11,059 nucleotides of DNA from an uncultured Eubacteriaceae bacterium (GTDB taxonomy: Bacteria > Bacillota > Clostridia > Eubacteriales > Eubacteriaceae): NCBI GenBank assembly GCA_947625175.1, contig CANQNI010000040.1:1-11059 (forward strand), read 5' to 3'. This document shows, piece after piece, positions 1 to 5,720 of this stretch. A program made the translations under genes and the position numbers. The notes under the pieces were generated by a model, which worked only from the letters and a program-made list of their open reading frames with translations, had not been told where the DNA came from and did not search any database. Each line of letters opens with the position of its first letter. The stretch's first letter is position 1.

Positions 1-130
1 TTCCTTCAGCTTGAGCGTAAGTATAAAATAACCAGGTTTGTAGATTCTCTATTAAAGCAGGATTTTTTTCATACCATTTTGAAAAAGTATTAAAGTTAAT
101 TAAATCTGTTTCCTGGTTCTCTACTTTTTT
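1..130 (-). CDS. Open -1 frame downstream of the MeTr-like gene, partial, no own start codon
   Basis: After the stop of the MeTr-like gene at 121-123, only the -1 frame stays open; the other two minus frames stop within about 30 bases. The -1 frame is open from 187 to the window edge and beyond the junction reads as plausible protein (KKVENQETDLINF, then FSKWYEKNPALIENLQ and a Trp/Tyr-rich stretch). It contains no ATG, GTG or TTG codon between the stop at 188-190 and base 1. It is joined in the correct register to an A_AAA_AAG heptamer at 124-130. It could be a C-terminal domain reached by programmed -1 frameshifting, a gene broken by a one-base indel in the A6 run, or a separate gene with a rare start such as ATT behind AGGA. 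I do not recognise the domain and the remainder lies outside the window. Confidence 0.5.
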
Positions 131-150
131 AAATAAGCAGAAATACCTCC
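112..150 (-). promoter_or_regulatory. Candidate programmed -1 ribosomal frameshift signal
   Basis: Reading the minus strand, the codons TTA AAA AAG TAG end the MeTr-like gene, so A_AAA_AAG (124-130) is in the canonical X_XXY_YYZ register, the heptamer used by E. coli dnaX. A perfect GGAGG (146-150) lies 15 bases upstream; an internal Shine-Dalgarno stimulates dnaX at a somewhat shorter distance. Five bases after the heptamer, AACCAGG (112-118) is complementary to CCTGGTT (30-36), but that stem is short and its loop long, so it is weak support. The -1 frame then stays open to the window edge. An indel in the A run is the main alternative. Confidence 0.45.
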
Positions 151-885
151 ATTCTGATTGAGTAGGGCTATAGCGGCGTTGATTGTTTCAATATGTTCTT
201 TATGGTCTAGATCAAGTGAAAAAGCTTCAACTCCAATTTGAATTGACATAGAGATAAAATCATTAACCAGGATTACTTCGTCCTTTAAACCATCAGCAGC
301 TAATAGTAAATTAATATAGTAATTCATACTTGGATAAACATTTGAAAATGCATCCAGGATTCTTTTCATTTTAATATAAGTATTATTATTAGTTTTAATT
401 GGTTGAGTTAATGGTTCAACATAAATTCTTTCCGGTAGGATTCCCTCTTGTTCTGCTTTAGCAATAACTTTTTTTGATCCTTCAATTTCGTTTGAAACTG
501 TATCTTCACCATAATCCTGGGTGAATAGAACTTTCCAGTCATCTTCTAATCTTTTTAGCATTGGAAAAACAGTATCTGCTTGATCCAAAGTAATGTCAAC
601 CGGATTAAGAATTCCACTTCTTTTCATACTTGGTATAACCTGATCATAAGTAGCTGGATTTTTTATTTTAATTACCAAAGTTAATTCTGGATTATCTACT
701 TGATCTAAAAGAAAATGTAAAGCTTCAGCTTCATTAGTTGAATTGGTGGCATCAAGTTCTAATGCATTAAATCCACTTTCGACAGCTTGAGAAATAATAT
801 CTTTTATTTTCTGAGAGTCTTTATTTTGAACCGCTTCATTAATATCTTGATTGTGAGTAGATAAATTATTACAAATTATTAACAT
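121..885 (-). CDS. Methyltetrahydrofolate:corrinoid methyltransferase-like protein (degenerate MeTr/AcsE family)
   Basis: This 254-residue protein looks like a complete pterin-binding TIM barrel of the AcsE/MtgA family (usual length about 260). The N-terminus MLII, the segment AVQNKDSQKIKDIISQAV, the strand GFNALELDA (family: GA..LDLN), the segment GILPERIYVEPL (family: G.P.E.LYIDPL) and IGVEAFSLDLD near the end all follow the family order. AcsE transfers the N5-methyl of methyl-THF to a corrinoid protein. From memory of Moorella AcsE, the pterin-binding Asp75 aligns with Lys, Asp160 with Glu, and the Asn96 and Asn199 positions are not Asn. Fold assignment is therefore much safer than activity. 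The start follows a good Shine-Dalgarno (GGGAG, 7 bases before ATG). It lies 16 bases after the carbonic anhydrase gene and is probably cotranscribed. A frameshift signature sits at its stop. No corrinoid protein is visible. Confidence 0.65.
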   Translation of the reverse strand: MLIICNNLSTHNQDINEAVQNKDSQKIKDIISQAVESGFNALELDATNSTNEAEALHFLLDQVDNPELTLVIKIKNPATYDQVIPSMKRSGILNPVDITLDQADTVFPMLKRLEDDWKVLFTQDYGEDTVSNEIEGSKKVIAKAEQEGILPERIYVEPLTQPIKTNNNTYIKMKRILDAFSNVYPSMNYYINLLLAADGLKDEVILVNDFISMSIQIGVEAFSLDLDHKEHIETINAAIALLNQNGGISAYLKK

Positions 886-901
886 AGTTATCTCCCGTTT
901 A

Positions 902-1378
902 TTATTGCTTTAATTGCTTTTCCTTTAATTCTATATACTCATTTGCATTCGATTTAATCGAATTAATTTCATCTTTTGTTAAGTCTCGAACAGCTTTAGC
1001 TGGACTACCCAGTATTAATTTTCCTGGTTCGAAGGTTTTGTTTTGAGTAATTAAACTTCCAGCTCCAATAATACTATTTTCGCCAATTTTGGCTCCATTT
1101 AATATTATTGAACCCATTCCAACTATAACATTATCATCTATTTGACAACCATGTAATGTACAATTATGGCCAACAGAAACATTTTCACCAATTTCTACAG
1201 GATATCCTTCATCACAATGAATAACAGTACCATCCTGAATATTCGAGTTGTTTCCGATTTCTATGGTTTCTTGATCTCCACGAACAACAGATTGAAACCA
1301 GATACTACTATTATTGCCAAGCTTTACCTCACCAATAACATCGGCACTATCAGCTATGAAGATACTATTCTTATCCAT
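902..1378 (-). CDS. Gamma-class carbonic anhydrase-like hexapeptide-repeat protein
   Basis: The 158-residue protein is a left-handed beta-helix of hexapeptide repeats (about residues 8-125, for example IGENVSVGHN, IDDNVIVGMG, IGENSIIGAG) followed by a C-terminal helix, as in the trimeric YrdA/PaaY/CaiE/gamma-carbonic-anhydrase family. The three zinc-binding histidines are present: His54 (VIHCDEG), His71 and His76 (GHNCTLHGC). The conserved Arg33 and Asp35 (VVRGD) and Gln48-Asp49 (IQDGTVIH) are also there. The acidic proton-shuttle loop of archaeal Cam is absent, as in many short bacterial members, so CO2 hydration is plausible but unproven; some relatives are thioesterases or acyltransferases. 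The start at 1378 lies 14 bases after the phosphohexomutase stop with only a weak ribosome binding site, so it is likely translated by coupling. Sharing a transcript with an ArcB-type OTC suggests a link to carbamate/bicarbonate chemistry (inference). Confidence 0.85.
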   Translation of the reverse strand: MDKNSIFIADSADVIGEVKLGNNSSIWFQSVVRGDQETIEIGNNSNIQDGTVIHCDEGYPVEIGENVSVGHNCTLHGCQIDDNVIVGMGSIILNGAKIGENSIIGAGSLITQNKTFEPGKLILGSPAKAVRDLTKDEINSIKSNANEYIELKEKQLKQ

Positions 1379-1392
1379 AATTCATTAAAAAA

Positions 1393-2868
1393 TTAATTTA
1401 AATCAGTAGAGTTTAAAAAAATATTAAATCTATCCTTAATAAGATTAAATCCTTCTTTTGAGTCAGATTCAATATTAATAGGAATTACTGGTTCATGTAA
1501 TGATTGTCTAACTAAAATCCAACCATTTCCATTATCAATATCACAATTGACTCTAACACCTTCATAATTTGGTGATTCTATTTTCCAGCCGGATTGTTCT
1601 TGGGCAAATTTCTTAAAATCTTCTAAAAACTTTTTACCAATTTCTTTATAATCATCACCAGTTATATTAAGTCTTAGTTCTTCTTCTTCCAGCGGATAGT
1701 GATAATCTTTAAGTAAATCCGAAATAGATTTATTTTCTTTTTTAGCTTGATAATAAGCTATTAGAGAAAGTAACGCTAAATAAGCTCCGTCATCAAGAAA
1801 ATAGTTATCTTTAACAGCTCCATGGCCACTTGTTTCCATAGCCAGGACTGCATTTTCACCTAATTCATTTAATCTTTTTGCTTCATCTATTACATTTTTG
1901 TAACCCCGCTTAAAACGATGATGTTTACCTCCTTTTGCTTCTATAAAATCCTTTAATCCAGTACTAGTAACAGAATCAGTAACGATAGTTGCTCCTGGAT
2001 TATCCTGTAATAAGAGAGAAGCAATAAAGGCAATAAAGGCGCTTTTATTAATAGGTTCTCCTTTCTCATCAATAATTGCGCTTCGGTCAACATCAGTATC
2101 AAATATTATTCCCATATCAGCATTAGATTCTATTACTGCATTCGAGATAGCTTCGATAGCCTTTTTATCTTCAGGATTGGGAATATGGTTTGGGAAATTA
2201 CCATCAGGTTCCAGAAAATTACTTCCTGTAATATCAGCTCCAAGAGGTTGGAGTACTTCAGTAGCAAAAAATCCACCTGCTCCATTTCCAGCATCAACAA
2301 TAATTTTAGAACCTAAAAGAGGTTTAATTTCACCTGTTTTTTTTCGTACTGTTGAAACTAGATGATCAGCATAATCTTTTAAATAATTATAAGTTTCAAT
2401 TTGTTGATCTTCATACATAAGTGGTTCTTTTGTTTGAGCATTAGTTAAAATAGTTTTAATATCCTCAGAAGCTAAACCACCTTCTGGTGTTAAAATTTTT
2501 AAACCATTCCTATTCATGGGCATATGACTAGCAGTTATCATAATTGAAAGATCAGGTTTAAAATTTTTTTCTTGCGTAATCATAAACATAGCAGGAGATG
2601 TAGCTAGACCTAAATCTAAAACTTCAATTTCGTTATTACTAAAAACTTTTGCTAAAGTATTTAGAATTCTTTCTCCTGTTAAACGGGAATCCCGACCTAA
2701 AGAAATTTTATTTAATTTCTTACCATATTTGCTTTCATACCAATCGATAATTCCCTGAGCTATTTTATTAATAGTACTATCATCAAGTTCAGGTTCAGGT
2801 TTAGTTTGAGTAGGTAAAGCATACCCCCTAATATCAGTACCGCTTAATAGATTAATTAATTCTTTCAT
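1393..2868 (-). CDS. Phosphoglucomutase/phosphomannomutase, atypical TASHMP type
   Basis: This 491-residue alpha-D-phosphohexomutase has all four domains. The opening is GTDIRG (10-15). The phosphoserine loop is TASHMPMNRNGLK (112-124, Ser114 the probable phosphorylated residue). The metal loop is DTDVDR (257-262) and the sugar-specificity loop ETSGHG (345-350). The C-terminal phosphate-binding loop is RQSLHEP (454-460). In the common family these read TASHNP, DGDxDR and RPSGTEP. The variants match a less studied subgroup with TASHLP-like and LHEP motifs, known to me from plants and some bacteria, whose substrate is not established. The enzyme should interconvert hexose 1- and 6-phosphates for cell-envelope sugars, but the exact sugar is open. 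Its ATG lies inside the end of the OTC gene (17-base overlap) with no clear Shine-Dalgarno, indicating translational coupling. Confidence 0.9.
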   Translation of the reverse strand: MKELINLLSGTDIRGYALPTQTKPEPELDDSTINKIAQGIIDWYESKYGKKLNKISLGRDSRLTGERILNTLAKVFSNNEIEVLDLGLATSPAMFMITQEKNFKPDLSIMITASHMPMNRNGLKILTPEGGLASEDIKTILTNAQTKEPLMYEDQQIETYNYLKDYADHLVSTVRKKTGEIKPLLGSKIIVDAGNGAGGFFATEVLQPLGADITGSNFLEPDGNFPNHIPNPEDKKAIEAISNAVIESNADMGIIFDTDVDRSAIIDEKGEPINKSAFIAFIASLLLQDNPGATIVTDSVTSTGLKDFIEAKGGKHHRFKRGYKNVIDEAKRLNELGENAVLAMETSGHGAVKDNYFLDDGAYLALLSLIAYYQAKKENKSISDLLKDYHYPLEEEELRLNITGDDYKEIGKKFLEDFKKFAQEQSGWKIESPNYEGVRVNCDIDNGNGWILVRQSLHEPVIPINIESDSKEGFNLIKDRFNIFLNSTDLN

Positions 2869-3874
2869 TTTCGAAAATTATATTTGGCTCTTCTGCTAAA
2901 GTTGAACAAATAACAGCTTTAATAGTATGAAGACGATTTTCAGCCTGGTCAAAAACTAAAGATTTATCAGAATTAAAAATTTCATCAGTTACTTCCATTT
3001 CAGTAAGACCATACGTTTCTTCAACCATTTTTCCGAACGTTGTTTTAGTATCATGAAACGAAGGTAAACAGTGTAAAAAGATTGTTGTATCTTTTCCTGT
3101 TTTATTAAATAAATTATTATTAACCTGATAATCTTTTAAAAGTTCTATACGTTCTTTGATTTGTTCTTCCTCACCCATTGAAACCCATATATCAGTATAG
3201 ATAACATCGGCATTTTTAATTCCTTTATCTATATTATCGGTAACTTCAATATTACTACCAGTTTCTTTTGCTATTTGTTCCACTTTATTTAGAATTTCTT
3301 TATCTGGAAATAATTCTTTAGGACCGATAGCGGTAAAATTTAATCCTAATTTAGCTGAGATTATCATTAAGGAGTTGGCTACATTATTTCTGGTATCACC
3401 AATGAAAACAATTTTAATATTGTCTAAATCTCCAAAATGTTCTTTTATTGTCATAATATCGGCTAAAGCCTGAGTAGGATGAAATTCATCTGTTAATCCA
3501 TTCCAGACGGGAACACCTGATAAGTCAGCTAACAGATTAACGGTTTCCTGTTTATTTCCACGAAATTCTATTCCATCATAGATTCGGCCTAAAACTTTAG
3601 CAGTATCATCTACAGATTCTTTTTTACCTAATTGCGAGTTTGAAAGAAAAGTTACATGTCCACCTTCATCATAACAGGCGACTTCAAAAGCAGAACGAGT
3701 TCTTGTAGAGGTTTTTTCAAAGAGTAAAACTATATTTTTTCCACTTAATAAATTATGACTAATACCATTTTTCTTATCTTCTTTGAGTAATTGAGCATAA
3801 TTTAATAAGTAATTTATTTCGTCTGGCGAATAATCGAGAAGAGTTAAGAAATTTCTTCCTTTTAAATCAATCAT
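2852..3874 (-). CDS. arcB: Ornithine carbamoyltransferase, long (ArcB-like catabolic) form
   Basis: From the ATG at 3872-3874 the protein is 340 residues, the size of the long OTC type. It carries the carbamoyl-phosphate motif STRTR (56-60), HPTQ (132-135), the ornithine-loop SMGE (232-235) and the catalytic HCLP (268-271). The tail EMEVTDEIF...VFDQAENRLHTIKAV is typical of ArcB-like enzymes. It catalyses ornithine + carbamoyl phosphate to citrulline + phosphate; in the arginine deiminase pathway the reverse direction feeds carbamate kinase. No arcA or arcC is in the window, so catabolic versus anabolic use is not settled. The frame extends upstream to a GTG at 3925, but that codon lies inside a terminator hairpin, so the ATG is chosen. 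It has no Shine-Dalgarno; a promoter-like pair places transcription start close to the ATG, suggesting a leaderless or near-leaderless message. Confidence 0.92.
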   Translation of the reverse strand: MIDLKGRNFLTLLDYSPDEINYLLNYAQLLKEDKKNGISHNLLSGKNIVLLFEKTSTRTRSAFEVACYDEGGHVTFLSNSQLGKKESVDDTAKVLGRIYDGIEFRGNKQETVNLLADLSGVPVWNGLTDEFHPTQALADIMTIKEHFGDLDNIKIVFIGDTRNNVANSLMIISAKLGLNFTAIGPKELFPDKEILNKVEQIAKETGSNIEVTDNIDKGIKNADVIYTDIWVSMGEEEQIKERIELLKDYQVNNNLFNKTGKDTTIFLHCLPSFHDTKTTFGKMVEETYGLTEMEVTDEIFNSDKSLVFDQAENRLHTIKAVICSTLAEEPNIIFENERIN

Positions 3875-3881
3875 AATTACT

Positions 3882-3910
3882 ATTTTAAACAGAAGAGAAG
3901 TAAATATTAA
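3882..3910 (-). promoter_or_regulatory. Candidate promoter for the OTC operon
   Basis: On the minus strand a -35-like TTAATA (3905-3910) is separated by 17 bases from a -10 TAAAAT (3882-3887). It begins just past the U-tract of the terminator at 3911-3938. The -10 ends 7 bases before the OTC ATG, so the predicted 5' end is at or next to the start codon. The region is AT-rich, so chance matches are likely; the correct spacing and position are the support. Confidence 0.4.
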
Positions 3911-3938
3911 ATAAAAAAGTCCCACGAAAAAGTGGGAC
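3911..3938 (-). terminator. Rho-independent terminator of the charged repeat-protein gene
   Basis: On the minus strand, GTCCCAC (3932-3938) pairs perfectly with GTGGGAC (3919-3925) around a 6-base loop, followed directly by six U. It begins 16 bases after the stop of the gene at 3955-4404 and separates that gene from the OTC operon. Confidence 0.93.
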
Positions 3939-3954
3939 CGTTATTTACTGAGAA

Positions 3955-4404
3955 CTATTTTGATGTATCAGAAGTCGTTCCTACACTACTTTTAATTGTA
4001 TCAAGATGGCCTTTGATTTTATCCATATCAGATTTGATGTCCTGACCAACTTCACTATCTTCTACTTTTTCTTTAGTAGCATCAATATGAGCTTTTAAAT
4101 CATCAACATCTTTATCAACGTGTTCTTTATCAAAATTCTTGAAAAAGTTTTCAACTTTTTCTTTTACATCGTCATAACCGTCTTTGATATGAGTGCCAAT
4201 ATCAGATGCTTCGATCTTCTTACCTAATTCAGATACTTTATTTTTTATTTCTCCATATGATTCTCTAACATCATCATCAAATTCGTCTATTATTTTTGTA
4301 AAGTTATCTGGATAAGTTTTTCCTTCTTTTGCGAGCTCTTTTTGAGCTGAATCAACTTGTTCATCTAAAGCTACATCCTTAGCTTTTTTTACTTCATCTG
4401 CCAT
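3955..4404 (-). CDS. Small highly charged helical repeat protein, unknown function
   Basis: The 149-residue protein is dominated by Lys, Asp and Glu, has no Cys or Trp, no signal peptide and no membrane segment, and should be almost wholly alpha-helical. An internal repeat is visible: EASDIGTHIKDGYDDVKEKV (65-84) and EDSEVGQDIKSDMDKIKGHL (115-134) share the pattern E.S[DE][IV]G..IK...D.[VI]K, exactly 50 residues apart. It begins at an ATG with an ideal AAAGGAG six bases upstream, has an extended -10 promoter and a strong terminator, and so looks like a well-expressed single-gene unit. I do not recognise a named family. Such soluble, charged helical proteins often belong to stress or desiccation responses (LEA- or YtxH-like without the membrane anchor), but that is inference from composition only. 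Confidence 0.75.
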   Translation of the reverse strand: MADEVKKAKDVALDEQVDSAQKELAKEGKTYPDNFTKIIDEFDDDVRESYGEIKNKVSELGKKIEASDIGTHIKDGYDDVKEKVENFFKNFDKEHVDKDVDDLKAHIDATKEKVEDSEVGQDIKSDMDKIKGHLDTIKSSVGTTSDTSK

Positions 4405-4595
4405 TTAGTACTCCTTTAAAATAATTATTCTTTGTTAATTATACCAAAGTAGAATAAATATTCAGTAAATAAAATATAGTTTAATTATTCGTTTTCAAAA
4501 AAATAATAATTTACTTAAAATTACTTATATTTTGTTTATTTAAGATATGAATTTGATAAACTGATTTAAAGAATTAGGATTAAAATTATTTATAA
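4405..4595. other. Divergent intergenic region between two oppositely oriented genes
   Basis: This very AT-rich 191-base gap holds the promoter of the leftward charged repeat-protein gene. It must also hold that of the rightward phosphatase gene, but I see no convincing -35/-10 pair for the latter among many AT-rich near matches. No small coding frame or RNA gene is apparent. Confidence 0.5.
4411..4446 (-). promoter_or_regulatory. Extended -10 promoter and Shine-Dalgarno of the charged repeat-protein gene
   Basis: On the minus strand TGGTATAAT (4438-4446) is a full extended -10 element with a consensus TATAAT. No convincing -35 lies 17 bases upstream, as is common for extended -10 promoters. 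The predicted leader is about 26 bases and contains AAAGGAG at 4411-4417, six bases before the ATG. A perfect AATAATTATT palindrome lies near the predicted start of transcription. Confidence 0.65.
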
Positions 4596-5297
4596 ATGAT
4601 TCAAAAGAATAAAGAATATAGAGGTTTAATATTTGATTTAGATGGAACTTTAGTTGACACAGTTTATGACCTTAGTGATTCGGTTAACCTGGTAATGAAA
4701 ACAAATAACTTTCCAGAATTGTCAGTTGAGCAAACTAGAAAAAATATTGGTAATGGTATGTTTAAATTAATTCAACGTTCAGTTCCAGATGAATTTAAAA
4801 ACGATTCTATTTTTATTAATCAACTTGTTGAACAGTTAATTGAAATTTACCGGCCTAGAGTGGTTAACAAATCAGTTCCGTTTAAAGGAATAAAGGATCT
4901 TCTAGAATATTGTAATCAAAATAATATTCCTATAGGAGTCGCAAGTAATAAAACGGATAACGAATCAAAACTCATTTTAAAAACTTTATTCCCTACTGTT
5001 ACTTTTACTTCAATTTTAGGCCATAGAGAGGGAAATCCCCATAAACCGGATCCTATCGTAGTAAACTCGATTCTAAAAGAAATGAATTGTTCTGCCGATG
5101 AAACTTTATATATTGGAGATTCCTATACTGATTTTCAAACAGCTCAAAATGGAGGTTTAGATTGTCTCCTGGTTACCTACGGTTACGAAGAATCAGAAGT
5201 ATTAGAAAGTATTCCAAATACTAAATTAATTGAATCCTCTCAGGATTTAAGAGATTACTTAATTGAATTATTGAAAAAAAATAAAAAAGTTACTTGA
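4596..5297 (+). CDS. HAD-superfamily phosphatase, phosphoglycolate phosphatase (Gph/PGMB-like)
   Basis: The 233-residue protein has all four HAD motifs: DLDGT (14-18; Asp14 the nucleophile, Asp16 the acid/base), ASNKT (116-120; Ser117), the lysine motif HKPDP (149-153; Lys150) and GDSYTD (174-179; Asp175 and Asp179 for magnesium). A helical cap (about 25-95) lies between motifs I and II, making this a subfamily IA (Gph/PpaX/beta-phosphoglucomutase-like) enzyme. It hydrolyses a small phosphate ester in the cytoplasm; phosphoglycolate is the family default, but the cap does not fix the substrate. The ATG has no well-placed Shine-Dalgarno (an AGGA lies 17 bases upstream), so expression may be modest. 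It is followed 85 bases later by the Veg gene, which has its own promoter. Confidence 0.88.
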   Translation: MIQKNKEYRGLIFDLDGTLVDTVYDLSDSVNLVMKTNNFPELSVEQTRKNIGNGMFKLIQRSVPDEFKNDSIFINQLVEQLIEIYRPRVVNKSVPFKGIKDLLEYCNQNNIPIGVASNKTDNESKLILKTLFPTVTFTSILGHREGNPHKPDPIVVNSILKEMNCSADETLYIGDSYTDFQTAQNGGLDCLLVTYGYEESEVLESIPNTKLIESSQDLRDYLIELLKKNKKVT

Positions 5298-5321
5298 ATT
5301 TTTTTTATTCTTTAGCTATAC

Positions 5322-5375
5322 TTGTATATTTTATTAAAATGTGATAAAATTGTAAGGTATTTTAAGAAGAGGTGA
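5322..5375 (+). promoter_or_regulatory. Strong promoter and ribosome binding site of the Veg gene
   Basis: TTGTAT (5322-5327) is separated by exactly 17 bases from TAAAAT (5345-5350), with a TG one base before the -10 (extended -10). Transcription should start near 5357. AGAGGTGA (5368-5375) then sits 7 bases before the ATG at 5383. Strong vegetative promoters are a known property of veg genes. Confidence 0.78.
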
Positions 5376-5382
5376 TTTTTTT

Positions 5383-5655
5383 ATGCCAAAACCACAGTAT
5401 ACTGTTCTTGATATCAAGAAGAAAGTTCAAAAGTATCAGGGGCAGAAAGTCCGCCTAGAAGCTCATAAAAGTAAGAAAAAGTTATATCAAAAAACTGGCT
5501 TTATTGAAGCAATCTATCCAAGTATTTTTACAGTTAGTATTGAAAGTTCAAATAATGATCATTCTCAGAGAATGTCTTTTTCATATATAGATTTACTTAC
5601 TAATAATGTAAAAATTGACTTAATAGAAAACAATGGTGGTCTTGTCTCATTATAA
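5383..5655 (+). CDS. veg: Veg family protein
   Basis: The 90-residue product matches the Veg family. After a short N-terminus comes a small beta-barrel-like core: GQKVRLEAHKSKKKLYQKTG corresponds to [20 protein letters not shown] of Bacillus, YPSIFTV to YPSVFVI, and MSFSYIDLLTNNVKI to VSYSYADILTETVEL. Veg is a small cytoplasmic protein conserved in low-GC Gram-positives; in B. subtilis it is strongly expressed in growth and linked to biofilm formation and spore outgrowth, with unknown biochemistry. Here it has its own strong promoter and a terminator 37 bases after the stop. The position after the N-terminal methionine carries Pro-Lys-Pro rather than the usual Ala-Lys. It marks the organism as Bacillota-like. 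Confidence 0.9.
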   Translation: MPKPQYTVLDIKKKVQKYQGQKVRLEAHKSKKKLYQKTGFIEAIYPSIFTVSIESSNNDHSQRMSFSYIDLLTNNVKIDLIENNGGLVSL

Positions 5656-5665
5656 GATAATGAGA
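5645..5665 (+). repeat. Perfect 9-bp inverted repeat over the veg stop codon
   Basis: TCTCATTAT and ATAATGAGA are perfect inverted complements with a 3-base AAG spacer, and the stop codon TAA (5653-5655) lies at the tip. No U-tract follows, so it is not a terminator. It may protect the mRNA 3' end or be a protein site. Confidence 0.6.
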
Positions 5666-5691
5666 TTTGTAAATCTACTTAAAAACGATCC

Positions 5692-5720
5692 CCCCTATTG
5701 AAAAATAGGGGACTTTTTTT
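5692..5720 (+). terminator. Rho-independent terminator after veg; its 3' arm is the pheA ribosome binding site
   Basis: CCCCTATT (5692-5699), a GAAA tetraloop and AATAGGGG (5704-5711) form a perfect 8-bp stem, followed by AC and seven T (5714-5720). The ATG of pheA begins at the next base. AGGGG in the 3' arm is the only Shine-Dalgarno-like sequence before pheA and lies 9 bases from the ATG, a workable distance. So the same bases end the veg transcript and would recruit ribosomes to pheA. Confidence 0.9.

Noticed and set aside
1166..1396. Rightward open frame opposite the carbonic anhydrase gene
   Set aside because: It lies wholly antisense to a gene with clear zinc-ligand motifs, has no ribosome binding site and no recognisable protein features.
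2177..2365. Rightward open frame opposite the phosphohexomutase gene
   Set aside because: It is antisense to a confident enzyme gene and short.
2868..2877. TTTTCGAAAA palindrome at the phosphohexomutase start
   Set aside because: It lies inside the OTC coding end, and short AT-rich palindromes are expected often by chance.
3875..3925. N-terminal extension of OTC from GTG 3925
   Set aside because: The codon is within the terminator stem and the extension is hydrophobic and unlike the family start; the ATG at 3874 fits the family length.
5281..5312. Possible terminator after the HAD phosphatase
   Set aside because: The only stem is A/T pairs next to a T run, too weak to call.
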